Shown here: positions 38,501 to 53,500 of the stretch, piece by piece | Position numbering within the stretch: position 1 is the first letter of the stretch | How the letters are laid out: each line of letters starts with the position of its first letter | DNA from: Siphonodentalium dalli | Lineage: Eukaryota > Mollusca > Scaphopoda > Gadilida > Siphonodentaliidae | Length of the DNA: 64,000 bases | Assembly: GCA_032622095.1 (NCBI GenBank) | Contig: CP136067.1 | Coordinates: forward strand, 193,898,052-193,962,051 | Reading direction: 5' to 3' | The notes under the pieces: model-generated | The model's input: only the letters and a program-made list of their open reading frames with translations | Database searches by the model: none | What the model was told of the DNA's origin: nothing | Position numbers and translations under genes: made by a program

Positions 38501-41500
38501 ACTTTTCGATTTAAATACATTTACAAAAGTGGATTTTTCGCTAAATGTATATAAATATAAGGATTAACTGTCATGTGGACTGTTTTTACGGAGATGTAAC
38601 CGTGAGGTAAGTGGTCATAACTTGTATGTAAAACCCTTCGGGTTTTACACAAGTTATGACCACTTACCTCACGGTTACATCTCCATAAAAACAGTCCACT
38701 TGACAGTTAATCCTTATATTACCACCACGATGTAAAGAGCTCTGTCATGAAAGACCGTAATTATAATTGCGGTCTCTCACAACAGAGCCCTCCCTGATTC
38801 CACCCTCTTCAGTACGGTGTCAATAAACACAGTGGAATGATGACATTGACTAGGCTATATAATATATATGTGGATACATTGTGTACCTAGACCAAATCAA
38901 CAGAGCTCAAACATCTCACGGACATCGAGCATGTATAAATTCATGAAAACCCACGGGCAATACGATTTTTGACATCATCAAAATGAAATGACAACGGAAT
39001 CGTTTCTATAGGAATCACTGACCTAAATGGTTTCCCATAGACGACAGTGTTAGCGTTTCGGCCAAATTCACTGAATTAAAGCCTGCAGGCCACTCCAATG
39101 ATGATTACGAAAATGAAAGAAAAATCACAGGTCATGCGTTTACCTTTTTAAATAAATCACCTATATAGTGTACTACATGGCTATTCCACAGCCAACTTTT
39201 ATCTTGAATTACCAGAACTACAGCAGCTAGTTAAATAAATTTCCCACTCACAAAAATCCATTCCCCCATTAATTCACCAGTTTAAATTAATTAGATATGA
39301 CGTACAAATCAACGATTTCATCCTTTAATAACGGGCCATTCTTCAGTTACCTTCACCTCAACGGTGCACTCGCTCCCCGACTGGAAGACATTTAGCTCCC
39401 TGATTCCTATAACAGTGACACGTTTCCCAAATAAATGCCGGAAGTGCGTGGGACCATTTGCCAATACATTCCAATTCCGTTATATGAATGACTCCACAGA
39501 GAAGACGGACTGCAGCGGCATTAACTGTCAATTTTCAACTGTTCTACTCTGGGTCGAACGTTACGCGCATTAGTTGAGTGATATTTTTAGATTAATTAAG
39601 CAGAGACATCACTTTTTTTTAAATCGGTCCTATAACCCATGTAACTCTTCTGGGAGTGATTGCGAATCTACAATAATACAACTCAAATGTAGCGGCGATG
39701 TCGTTATCTGACTTGGCAATTTAAGGCAATGATCACTGCTTCACTAAGTCTTGGGACCCTTCGAGAACCAATTATTTACACTTATTTATTAATATCGAAT
39801 GTGTTCCATTTAACCCTTTCAGTGCCAAGTCCGATTTTTGTATCAACCCATATTTCCTTGATCATTTTTCAAATTTATTGATTATAATAATGTGATACCT
39901 TGATGGAAAGAGCTCAAAGAGCTCTTTCCATCATTGTATCACATTATTATAATCAATAAATTTGAAAAATGATCAAGGAAATATGGGTTGATACAAAAAT
40001 CGGACTTGGCACTGAAAGGGTTAACCACCCACTTTGTGGTTTCTATTTAATTTCATCCTAAATGTTTGTTCTCCATCTTTGTTTCTACCTTTTCCTTTTC
40101 TTTCCAACAATCATAATAGACCAGACCGCGCATGCATACCTAATTTTGATTTCACTATTCTAATATACAGGTGAGTACTAGTACAATACGCCCTGTCACT
40201 AACTCGCGGCCATATTGGATCCACCAGGTCCGGTTCCGTGGTTTTAGTGCTACAGGTAAACGTTCTGGAGTAGCATTCCATGGAAGTCATGAATAATTCA
40301 ACAGCTCCATATATGGAAATGCTACTCCAAAACTTTTACATGTAGCACTAAAACCACGGAACCGGGGCTGGAAGAATCTCTGAAACCACGGAACGGAGTT
40401 GGATGAATCCAATACGGCCGCGACCCAGTAATCTCGCTTATTTGACCCAGCCCTTGGTATGACGTAGACACGTAGTGCATGTTTTTAGTCTCCCCTTTAA
40501 CATTCAGCCTGGACCGGTTCACGCAACAGCAAAAGGAAACTCTAAGGCTCTGGATCTACTCTTCAAACGCCTATGGATCGGAATGAACACCGTCGTAAAG
40601 GTACGAACGAACCAGTCAGGGACGTGACCACCATCCCTGGTCAAAGTTTACAAGAATTTGTTCCTGAAGTTGAAACGGCAGGACAATTTCCGCCCAACAC
40701 AGGCACATCTATACGTACAAACATGACTAGAAATGAGGGTTTCACACGGACACGGGTCCGGTATACACCGTATATGAATATCACATAGTAATTATAGTAA
40801 TTGAAGCGTGTCTGCGTTTATAAATTAGGTCTATAGTCCAGTCAGGCGAAATCATTTGTCCGGAGACGACATGACGTTTTTACGTCACGAAATGGCATGA
40901 AGTTGTAACTGGCTTTCAGCTAACAAACGAAATTTAACATCATATTTGTAATAACTGTTTATAAATAAATTCTTTAATTATTCATTATCACATATCGGAA
41001 GTTGTGAAGTAGCACATATCTTTTAATTGCGCTTTTGTGCAACCACTGCCGGCAGTCACGTGATTTTTTTCTCGAATAAAATGTATATCGTCGAAAATTT
41101 CATCGACACGGTATACTGTAAATTATGTGTGACGTAACAAAAACGCACTCCCGCCCATTACTTATACACGACGAGAGTCGAGCCGAGAAAAGTTTGATAT
41201 AATGATGGATTATTTTGTCACGACGATGTTGGCACACGAATAATGGTGATTGCAAGTATTTTATTGTATCTTTTGCCTGGTATTCTGAAAATTAACTTGA
41301 CTAATTTGGTGTCAAATCTGACAGTGGATCTTTAATTCTTGCAACCAATAATAAGTGTACAGTCTGCATGTGGTCTGTGGAATAACACCATTTGACACGT
41401 TCCTGCATCCAGCATACAAGTCGACAGATGGTTCAACGGACGTATGTATATATAGTTTTTTCGAGCATGTAAAGATACGATCTTGCTATCAAATCCCATT

Positions 41501-44500
41501 TCTCAATTCCATATTTTCAGTCCCAAGAGAATAACCTTTCCTTGATTCGTGATATTTTATTCCCTTTGACAATGGAGGTATAAAGTGCTAAAATGGAATG
41601 AAAATAACTTTAATTTATGAAGGTGCCATTGAAATCATTAAATAATTTGTCCTTCATTTGGTAAGTTGGGTCCCTCGTGCGACTCCACAAGAGATGCAGA
41701 AATAATGGCACTCCTAATATATGAAATCATTGGTAAATCGAGTTATGTTTTCGCGGATGTTGATAAATTAGACTGACTCAAAATTTATCTTTCTTGATGG
41801 GAATTTAATTTGCGTTATGTTATATAGTGTTCGTTCTGTCTTACATTTTTATTCAAGAATTTTAACGATTACAATTCATTCTGCACCATTCTTAGAAACT
41901 GAACTGTCCATATTCATTTGGCATTTGGCTGGATCAAATAAAAATGAATGTTAGTCCTCGAATACAATACATCTGTATAGAGCAGTGGTCACACAAGCGT
42001 AGCGGAGGGACTGAATCATCCTTGTCGTTTGTTGTGTACTAGCTGCATATATGCTAAGCCGATACACATTTGTTGCTACAATGGATACGCACTGTGGTTG
42101 TAATCATGCCTTGCAAATTTCATTTATAGCTATATTTAGCTATTATAGTACAATATTATACTATAATTGATGGGAGAAGCTGTTCAAACCAAAGATAACT
42201 CAATTCACGAAACAATAATTTAAAAGTAAAGAAGCTAGATTTGACTGTAGTTATTAAGTGAATAGTTTGCTTTTTGCGTATAATATCTGAATATCTTTTA
42301 AAGGAACCAAATATGTATGCGACAAAATAGGAAAAGGTATATCACAACCGATTGCCAACACATGGGCCTGTGATTTCCAATATACTCCCGCTTTCCTAGC
42401 TTGTGTGTAATATGGTGCAACAATAATGCTAATAAGTGTCTCCTTTCAGTGAATGAAATAGACATACAAGATACAAGATACAAGAATTTATTGCAAAAGA
42501 CCTAATGTGAAACATATACTATTTTACAACACTTCGCTGAAATACCCGCATTCAATGCACATTGATGGAAATTTCATTTGCAACAGTCAGCTTTAATTAT
42601 AAAAGCTACATATTTATATCATATAGATATATATTTGAGATTCACCATAACTGGTAATGTATGGTATAGACTGTAGTATATTGTGCACTCCGGGCTGGTC
42701 TGAGGGATTAACTCATTACAGTTATAGTATAACAACTCACAAGCAACCAGATAAAATTAACTGATCTTTATTCTTATACTTGTGCTTTGAATTATACGAA
42801 TATTCCTATAATTTATAACCTTGGATTGTACCTGGTATAATTTCTCTTTTTTTCCACATACAAATAAAGGAAACAAAATAGCTAATATTTGAACTTGAAC
42901 TACTTGTACACGCGGAGTTTTCGGGTTCAGTTTGGATCACGTTTTTCTTGTAATATTTCAATGATTATCACCTGTTTTATAGTATACCTAATTGTCTTCG
43001 TTATCGACGTAGGACGGCAAGACGCTTCTGGAATTGGCTGAATCTAAACTACGAGAAAACGGGAACATTGCAAATTGTATCCGGGTTCTCAAAGAATATC
43101 AGACAACAAGTGTAAGTATCCTGCGTTCATGTTTCCGTGGAAACCTAAAGCCCTCTATATCATATCGATTGCCAAACCAATTGACGTCCGCAAAGGGCTT
43201 TCTTTCATGGACATACGAGAATAACAGACTAAACACCGTTTCTACTGCAGATATTTGATGCCACTCCCAGGGTATGACCGTAAGCATTATAATCATCTAT
43301 TCAGTTGAGTTATGCAAGTCTAATTTCTAAGCATTATTCTAATATATATGACCCCACCATGTGCGCAAATTTTATTCGATGCTATCAGATCCGGAATCTC
43401 GTTGCATTGGTAGCATATAATCCCAAGGAACTCATCACACATGCTACGCCATCCATCGGAAAGCGGCGGTATTTATATATAGGTCGAATCGGCGTTTTGT
43501 TTTGAGTGTCACACAGTGAGCGAGGCGACATAACAATGGGTTAATCGAATAAATGTCTGCAAAAGTGGTAATAAAGCGGAAAGGGGCGAGAAAGTGTATG
43601 TCAAAATTATATGATTAAGAAGCGAATCGTCTCGCTCGCTGTATGACTCTCAAAACAAAACGCCCATATGGTCGCTTTTCGATGTATGACGTAGCGTGTG
43701 TGACAAGACCCGTTCGGATCATATGATACCATGGCAACGAGATTCGCAAACCGACGAGTGGCAGTTTTTCATCGATACCCTCTTTACTTCGACGGCATAA
43801 ACATTGAAACAAGTAATGTGTATCAATGCTCACCATGGCCATTTTCAGGTGCACAACATAACGGTGATTCATCGTACAACTGATGAAACGGTATGGGACC
43901 GTCGGATTACTACGGTCCGATACCGTCAAATCGACGGTATTTTCCAACAGTGCACTTACTTTACCCCCGACCACATAAACCTTGAAACACTGTGTTTCTA
44001 TATATGTTCACAGGACCTGACCCATGCGGTGCTAAGCGAAGATGAATTCACTGTCAAGAAGATACTTAACACGAGAAAGGGATGGACGCTGAATTCACGT
44101 TTCAAGGTACACCAAAAGAAATAAAACCCCACTGATACCATGGATATCTATAGGGCGCATTGTGGCGCGCATATAAGTTGTTGTCTTCATATTTGCTTGT
44201 AATGCGCAATCTGCTTGGCCACAACAGTCGCCAATACTTGACTATTAGTATAATATCGACGTCAATAACATGATGATAGTCGTCACACTGGGAGGGAGGG
44301 GAAGTATTAAAGATCACGATAATCATATATATAGATTAATTTGAATTTATCAGTTGATTCAGAATGTGGCCGATCGTGTTATATTTAAAGTTACCCGCTT
44401 CGGCTATAGGTATATTCATGTAAACATCAGAATCCGCCACACAAAAAAAACCCCATACAGAACTGCACATAAATCAATTATATTTGCAGTTCGCTCCCAA

Positions 44501-47500
44501 CCAATGGGGGTTAACAGTTATCTTGAGAAAAGCAATTTGTATATTGTGTGTTTGTATATTTATCAGTCACGTCCGTTGTAATTCTCTTCTTTTTGCAGGA
44601 TAAGTTCGGGAAGACCCTTCTGTCGCATGCGATCGACGCTAATAACGTGGAGATAGTCAAGATGCTGCTGGAACGAGGAGCAAACGTCAACAAAATCCGC
44701 GTCGAACACAACAAGGTTGGTTCACCAGTTGGGGTTAAAGGTCAGACGCACGCTTTATCATAATTATTTCAAAATGGATTTTCTCAAGATCTATTAGGAA
44801 TACCTTTGTGAAATTTGGTACAAGCGATTATTGTGACACAATATTTAAAAATTGGATATAATAACCTCATTTATTTTACTTTTATTGCATGAAAATATTT
44901 AAAATTTCACTGTTTCCAGGTCCAAGAACTTCTGTAAAATATTTTTTTTTCAAAAGCGCAGTTCATATATTCATGATATCATATCTCAAGATCATAAGAG
45001 GAGACTTAATGCCTAAAAGAAGTAAAACATACACCCTGGTGATACGAACTATAAGGCTGACAGGGACTTGCCTGTATCAATGGTCAAAATCACTTCAGAA
45101 GTAAAACATACACCCCTGGTGATACGAACTATAAGGCAGACAGGGACGTGGCGACAGGCAGGGTGGCGCGTATATGAGCTGGAACATCAGTTGGAAATAT
45201 ATAGATCTGCTTTATGGAAGAGGTCATCTTCAGTGGAAACAAATTTCCTTGTTATCTCTTTACATTGCATACTACTATACACGCCTTGAAATAGTGTCTC
45301 TGTCATTTGCATTTGAGGTTCCCAGAGGGTGAATTTAGGGACGATACTCCGCAGCGGGCTAGCATCACTAAAATCACCATCTGGGAACCTTATTCTGCTT
45401 AGGCCTCATCTTCTGGGAAGTATCTATAGTCTCAAATTAACATTGTTTTAGTTACTGTTTTCCCTTCTGTTCAGTTTCTCTCTATATATCCCCTAATTTA
45501 CAGAAGATAAAATACATACTCGAGTTGCTCAATGGGAGAACATCACCAACTTCAACAGGAGAACATCAATCAGATCGAAGGTCGACACCCTTAGCAGTTG
45601 AAGCCTCAACAGAATGAGGTTCACAGAGGGTGAATTTGGTGACGCTAGCCGGGTGCGGGATAGTGTCACTAAATTCACCCTCTGGGGACCGCATTCTGCA
45701 AATGACAGACGCACTATTACCCGACATGCTATACTACCTACATTGTTTTTTTTTTTGTAGAGCGGGGGTACCATTCCTCTATATCACAAATGCCTGTACA
45801 AGGATACACATCCCGACATGGCTAAGATGCTCTACAGAGTTCAACAATCTCAGGAAATCAAGGAGAAAGATATGGTAAGCTCTTGAGCTAACTTCTATAT
45901 TTGGCAACTAGTTATAATATATATACTGCTCCCTATATTTTAAAGACGGTCTATATTGTTCTATAATAAGTTTTATATAGTTTCCTGCGTATATAATAAA
46001 ATATGAACCGAAGACCCCTTTACGTAAAAGCTTCTATCAAGTACTATTGATTGATTTCGAATTGGATGGTATAATGTACATACAATAAATTTGGGACATT
46101 ATACAGCTTCGATCGGAGCGTAGCATGCGGGATAACTCTATATCTAAAATTGTAAATGTAGTAACGAAAAATTGTCTCAATTTTGATTATCGCATTATAA
46201 AAGAATATATCGATATAAAATCAATATTAATAGATAGGTGCGTATCCTGACAGGTGTATTCGATTCATATTTATTATTCTATATAAACCCCGGAAACTAT
46301 ACATGTATATGTTTACTTTGGAAACCAAGTTGAAGTACCATTTTGGGCGTTCTGGTATATGCATACATGCATGCAGATTGAGTCATCGGATGTTCCTCAT
46401 TGCTGAGAGCAATCCTTGTTGTTGCTGTAATTAAGTGAAACATTATGAAGATTCTGTGTTGCTGGGAGCAACACATTTCGATGCTGTTGGCGCGGGTTCG
46501 AACCCCGACATGGGAGAAACTCGGGACCGATTTTCAAGTTTGATGTGAGTTGTGGGACATCTCAATGTGCCATTCCGATCGATACATGTCCATTTCGATA
46601 AGAACTGATAATTTGTTCGCGCACACTGAAGCAATCATGTTGAAGCAATGAACACTCATACTGAGTCCGTGCCTCCATAAATCTGATATATAATTAATAG
46701 ATTATGAAATCACAGGATGGGAATACTGAATCACTGAGTGAGCACTTATTTTGATGCTGACTGTACATGTAATTCTTCCTATTATAACACACACAGGATG
46801 GGAATACTGCGTTGCTGAGAGCAATTCAATACGGTGCTGACTGTAATCTGGTGTCCTGGTTGGTGAAGACTGCGGGTGGACACTGCTTGTGTGACAGGAA
46901 CAAGGTACGCCAACCAATATTTGACAGGTTCATTATACATTGTACATTTCATTAAACACATCAATATCTTGTGTAATAAACTTCCAATAAAACAATGTTG
47001 TATGTCATGGACATCTTTGCAAGTCTACGCCTAAAGTTTGTATAACGCTGCTATGTGTACAAACAGGAAAGATCATAGGCGTAAATTTGAATTGTCGCGT
47101 GTAGAATTATCGATTGATCAAGTGGCGTCATGAATTCGTAGCTTTTGATTGGCTAGTGGACAATGTACACGTGCTGATCACTCGATCCACCTTGGCGACA
47201 GGCGACAAATGTGTTCATTGTATACTTGTTAGGTTCAAGTCAGCGATCGAGCTAAGTGAAATATCGGAACATATAGTGAATAAACAAACGCGATGTCACT
47301 GTAGATGGGAAGAGATAGATACGACGAGATACGTTACGGCAATTGTCCGCTATTTCATAGGAACGTATATAATAAATATTATTATGTTATTCCTCATGAA
47401 CCAACTTAAGGCATTAATTCCCTTTACAAATAATAACTTACATATATTTCCAGGACGGACTTTTGCCAGTGGAACTTGCCAGTAGATTAGGACGAACAGA

Positions 47501-50500
47501 TGTTGTCAAGGCGATTCATCGGGTAAGTCGACTATAAGGGCGCGTCAGTGAAACGATGTCACTTAAAGAGTTAAATTGCATACAGTTCAGGCAAGAGAGG
47601 AACTTGTCTTGTGACTGATTTCGGTTAATTTCTCACACTTTAGACCAGCCATATAGGGTTGATAAGGGTGTTTGAAATTATGTGTCACCGAGCTTTCCGA
47701 TGAATGGCAACAAGCCATATTTCCGACTAAATCCTGAAAAGTTAAAAATAATTCTGCTGTGGTTAAGGGGTCGATTATTTAGGGCATTAATGTACTTGGT
47801 GTTGGCAACCATGCATGAGTTATTTTTGTCGAATTCCCAAAGGATCTAGAAAAATCCCAGAATTTTCAGGAAATCCGACGATTATCGCGCACCTATCAAT
47901 ATGCCAGCGAGTGAATGCTGTCCATAAACTTAAAGATGCATAATCCGATTTAGCGCACATAAATTACTATTTCTTCGTCTTCGGTGGTAACAATATTTGA
48001 TTTGATTCGTGGATCTCACCCTTCAAATCTTAAGTTATCAGACGTCTATTTTAAAAATATGTTCGTTGTATCCACCTCTAACTTTTGTCAGCCTAGCAAA
48101 AAATCCACTGACTTATTCTAGAAATGTACGGACGAGAGGTCACGGTACGTTGTGGCTTTGTATGGTGATCGTAAATTATTTTCTGAATATAAGACGATGA
48201 AATGTATTGCCACAAACAACAAAATAAGGTATCTTGATAGTTGGTGTGCGTATACATGCATATACTTATTTACGAATCGGTAATCATGTTTTATTCATAC
48301 TAATATACATGTTATATAAGACCATGCTGTTTTTTATTGGCAGATTGGACGGGGAGCGATTGTGGATGGTTTACAAATTTAAGATATTGTGATGCCTAGT
48401 TGAAACTGGAAATATATGTTTGTTTACATTTGTGGTGACATATGTTTTGGAATTCCAGTTTCAACTAGGCATATCACAATATGTGAAATTTGTAAACCAT
48501 CCACACTCGCTCACCGTCCAAACTGCCAAGAAATAACGTTATTTTATGACTTTTTCGGAAAATATGATACAATGCTTGGTATTGTTGTGAGTATTTATTG
48601 GTAATAAACTAAATTTGGATAACTAAATTGGCTATTGTTGAATTCCGTTGTTATGATATGTGGACAATCGAATCGGGTTGTGCATCTTTAATCAAAGCTA
48701 AAATTGTTTCTTCAACTTTCTTTACGGTCTGTAAAATCGGCCCTAAAAATAATTTTTTTGATTTGTTTTGTTTTGTTTTATTTTAGATTTTTTTTTTTGG
48801 GTTTTTTTTTTGCTATGCTTAAGCATGCTATAGCGAATTTAAAAACAAAATAATTTGTTTTGTTTTGTTTTATTTTAGATTTTTTTTTTGGGGTTTTTTT
48901 TTGGTATGCTTAAGCATGCTATAGCGAATTTAAAAACAAACTGGTTAAAACCTTAGGGGCATGTTATAACTCAAAACTATCACCAAGTATTCATAGTAAT
49001 AATTTTGATGCCCATGAAAAATGTAAGATTCCCTGGCACTAAACCTACAAAATAAGTCTGTTAAAGAATAGAAGAAAAAATTATTAAAATTGTAAAAAAT
49101 TGTAAAAAATAATAACAAATGATGAAAAATTGTTAGGCCAATGCATTCTCTTATATATGCGAGGCGACCTATGGTCGACTCGCATATATACGAGAATGCA
49201 TTGGCACAGGGCATATGGGTTGATACACAAATCGGACCTGGCACTGAAAGGGTTAACACACGAATTGCCTGCAATTGACCTGACAATTAACGACAGTGAG
49301 TGAACGCAGCATCATTATAAATTTAATCGAAATATCAGCTACAGTTTCATTGACAATGCATGTTTTTCTTAAAGATGCCCTATCTCTTCTCGGAAGCTCT
49401 TCCAACTACCAGACCAAATTTCTGTGGAACTTTTTTTTTTCAAGGCACGTTACAAAACACACGAGAGAAACGTACATCTGGTTTTGCATTTCATGATTTC
49501 ACTTAAAATTTTACCAAAGATATAGTTAGGCCTATACAATTAAAACTACTGTAATATTCTAAAAATAAAATCCATATTTTTTATTGAAATAACTGAAGAT
49601 AAAAAAAAAACGTCTGTTGCCTGTTCTCTCTGACTCAAAATTAATAATTTATTTCACCAAATATATATATATATATATTATTCAGGGAAGAGATCTACAC
49701 CATATCTAATGCTTTCAAAGTTTCCATGAAATATTATACAGTTATCGCATTGTTTCTTGGTTGACACGGGGAATTGTCAACCCGAGGAAGTCAATATTCA
49801 CCAAGGCCGTAGGCCGAGGTGAATATTGAATTCCAAGGACTGACAATTCCTCGTGTCAACCAAGAAACAATGCGATAACTGTTTTATTATATGAAACGCG
49901 CTTTGATTGGACAAGACGTTGTGACGTTGAACGGTTACGTAGCGTTTTTCCGAAGACCCATAACTCCGAAGGTCCGATTCTCCGAAGGTCAGATTCTCCG
50001 ACGCCCCGATTCTCCGAAAGCCCATAACTCCGAAGTCCCGATTCTCCGAAATCCCATAACTCCGAAGACCCATAACTCCGAAGGTCCGATTCTCCGAAGG
50101 TCAGATTCTCCGACGCCCCGATTCTCCGAAAGCCCATAACTCCGAAGTCCCGATTCTCCGAAATACCATAACTCCGAAGACCCATAACTCCGAAAGCCCA
50201 TAACTCCGAAAGCCCATAACTCCGAACGCCCATAACTCCGAAGGTCTATAACTCCGAAGGGCCGATTCTCCGAAGGTCCGATTCTCCGAAGGTCCGATTC
50301 TCCGAAGGTCCGAAGATCATGTTTTATCGCTTATTAAATAGTGTACAGTCCAGTGGCGGGGTCAATGGGGCCCTAGGGAAGACCGCCCCCAATAAACATG
50401 TCAAATGTCATGTAAACGTCAGGAAATCCCTCCTAGGCAATAAAATATTCACAGTGTTCCTGCCCAGGGGAGCCCCCGGACCAACGATTGGGGGCGACCC

Positions 50501-53500
50501 CTCCCATGTATGCGCTCCCCAAATCAGGCCTTCGTGATATGCTTTCGGCATATCATATGCATGATATATCCCCCACATATCATCGACTTACTGGAAAAAG
50601 CGAAAAAGTTATGACTTGATTTTTCGAGATGTCGAAACAGAACTTCGAAAATATGGCGATAGATCAGTAATATTCATGGGCGGAGATTTTAACTCTCGAA
50701 CAGGTGGGAGACCGGATTATGTCGAGCAAGATGATGATAAATATATTTCTCTTCCGGATAGTTATGTTTTGGATTGTGTTAAAGAAAGAAACAGTTTAGG
50801 CCGACATGTAAACTCCTTTGGGATACAACTTCTTAAGTTATGTAAATCCACTTCAATTAGAATACTTAATGGTCGTAAATCTGGTGATTGTTTGGGAAAC
50901 TACACCTCTTACCATTATAACGGGGCAAGTTTAGTAGATTATATTCTCGTGTCTGAAAGATATCTGTCCGATGTAAGTTATTTTTGCGTGAAGCAACTTA
51001 ATGAATACTCTGACCATTGCCAATTAACAATGCACATTAAGCTCAAAGGAAACGTGAATACATTAAATACATTTCAATTCAAATATAAATATAGCGAACC
51101 GGAAGTTGCCATTAAATGGACCTCAGACAGCAATACAAAAGCTTCAGAAGCGATCAATGATCGCGATATTAAAAAGCGACTCTTACAATTCAGATTGACT
51201 AATTATGAACATAATCGCAACGGAACAGAATGTGCAATTCGGCATTAAGAAAATATTTTAACATATATCAACACTAAAGATGCCCAAATTAAAAATCATA
51301 AGTTTAAACGACAGCAAAAGAAAAGGAAATGGTTTGATGAGGGATGCAAGCAATTAAAACATGAAATGACAAATGCGTGTCGTGAAATGAAGCAAAACCC
51401 AACCGATGCAACAGTTAGGAGTAATTTTTTCTCATCCAAAAAAGCATATAAGAAAGAAACAAAGAACAAATCAAAAATGTACTTCCAGGGGTTAGCAGAA
51501 TCACCAGACAAAATTGAGGATACAGACCCTTCCGAGTATTGGCGATTGATAAAAGAATTTAGAAATAAACATGATGAAACAAATTACTTGCATCCAGACG
51601 AAAGTGTGGACTTTTTCAAAAAGATACTCTGCCCAGATAATGTTTCTGCAAATAAGAAAATATATACGAATTCCAAAACAACAAAAATTGATGAAAGTGA
51701 TATCGAAGCCAGTGAAATAATTAATTGCGTTAAACTACTTAAAAACAGAAAATCACCTGGATATGGAAATTTCTCGAATGAATTGCTTAAAATTGTTGTT
51801 CCCGCGACAATAGACGAAGTAGTAAAATTATTTAACCAGGTATTAAACTCTGGTCATTATCCAGACAGCTGGAATGTGTCACTCATTAAGACGCTTTATA
51901 AAAAGGGAGATAGACAGGACCCAAATAACTATCGACCAATTGCGCTCAGTAATGGTCTAGGGAAACTTTTCAACAAAGTTATAAATAACCGAATAAACGA
52001 CTATTTAGAAAGACATGGTCTCATCAGTGACAATCAGTTTGGTTTTAGAAAGAATCGGAGTACGATTGACAGCGCTTATGTTTTAAAGACTTGTATAAAT
52101 AAATATAAACAGAAGAAGAAGCCAATTTATGCTGCATTTATCGATTTTCAAAAAGCTTTCGATTCAGTAGATAGGTCGTTGTTGTTTCAAAAGTTGCATA
52201 GCAATGGTATTCAGGGTAAAATCAATCAAATAATACAGTCCATGTATCAATCCAGTTATATTCAAGTAAAGACGGGTGCAGGAATTGGACCACCGCATCT
52301 GTCCACGATTGGAGTTAAACAAGGATACTCATTGTCGCCTACGCTGTTCAAAATATTCATTGATGACATCAAATGTTCACTTGATGTATCCGGCTGCGAT
52401 CCAATATTCCTTAATAATCGTCCGCTCAGTCATCTTTTATTTGCCGACGATTTAGTGTTGTTGTCAGAAACTGAACAAAGTCTACATAATTGTCTTGAAA
52501 AGTTAGAGAAATATACTCAACACAATGGTCTCGTAGTTAATGCAAGTAAATCAAAATGTGTGGTTTTTAGGTCAAAGAGAACTAAACGTGAACCAAGTTT
52601 CAATATAAATGCGAAATCGCTTGAATTAGTTTCAGAGTATCCATATCTCGGGATAAAATTCACATCGACTGGTAGAATGGCAAAATCACAAGAACATACA
52701 AGCGGGAAAGCCACGAAAGCAATGTTCTTTTTAAACCAGTCTGTTCCTTCAAAGATGAAGCTATCTATTCCAACTAAATGCAAATTATTCGACAAATTAA
52801 TAAAACCGATAATGTTATACGGATGTGAGATATGGGCAGGAGAAACAAACATGATTCACTCAGATACAATACCAAGCGAACAAGTCCATCTGAGGTTTTG
52901 CAAAATAACATTAGGTGTTAACCGAAATGCAACTAATCACGCCGTCCGCGCAGAATTGGGCAGATTCCCAGTTATACATGATGCGATTACTCAACAATTT
53001 AGATATATGAAAAAAGTTTCGAACCTTTCAAGTGGGTGCTTGGTACACGATGCATACATCGAATCACTTAGAGACCCTTCTATTTCATTGTGCAATGAAT
53101 TATATGGAAAATACGGCGTCGATATTTCAGACCGCCGGAGATTCCAAGGGATACATCAAGAGCGCGCCTTGGCGGATAAACTGAAATCTGAACATTTGAT
53201 GCGATTCTATAATGTAAATCATGCCGAAAAGAAAACGATCAGTGGAAATAAAATACGAACGTATAGATTATTCAAGTCAAAGTATGAAATTGAACCATAC
53301 ATTGTCAATGCGCGATCTGCCAAAGCGAGAATTCTATTCACAAGATTGAGAATCAGTAATCATCGACTGGAAATCGAAAAAGGGAGACACAAACAGCCCC
53401 CAAAACCAGTGAGAGAAAGATTGTGTTCTGCGTGTAATTCAAAACAAATTGAGTCAGAATATCATTTCATCTTAGAATGTCGGGCCTATGAAAGTATTCG

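Noticed and set aside
46443-46520. Third relic of ankyrin exon 15 (GTTGCTGGGAGCAAC) or a tRNA-like GGTTCGAACCCC
   Set aside because: The match to the exon is short and the flanks differ; the B-box-like string alone does not make a tRNA or SINE.
47114-47485. 123-codon + frame just before and across ankyrin exon 16
   Set aside because: It is in a different register from the exon and reads through intron; no family resemblance.
49798-50233. Long frames reading repeats of the type [14 protein letters not shown]
   Set aside because: Translation of the 17-18-bp minisatellite in the foldback arm, not a repeat protein gene.
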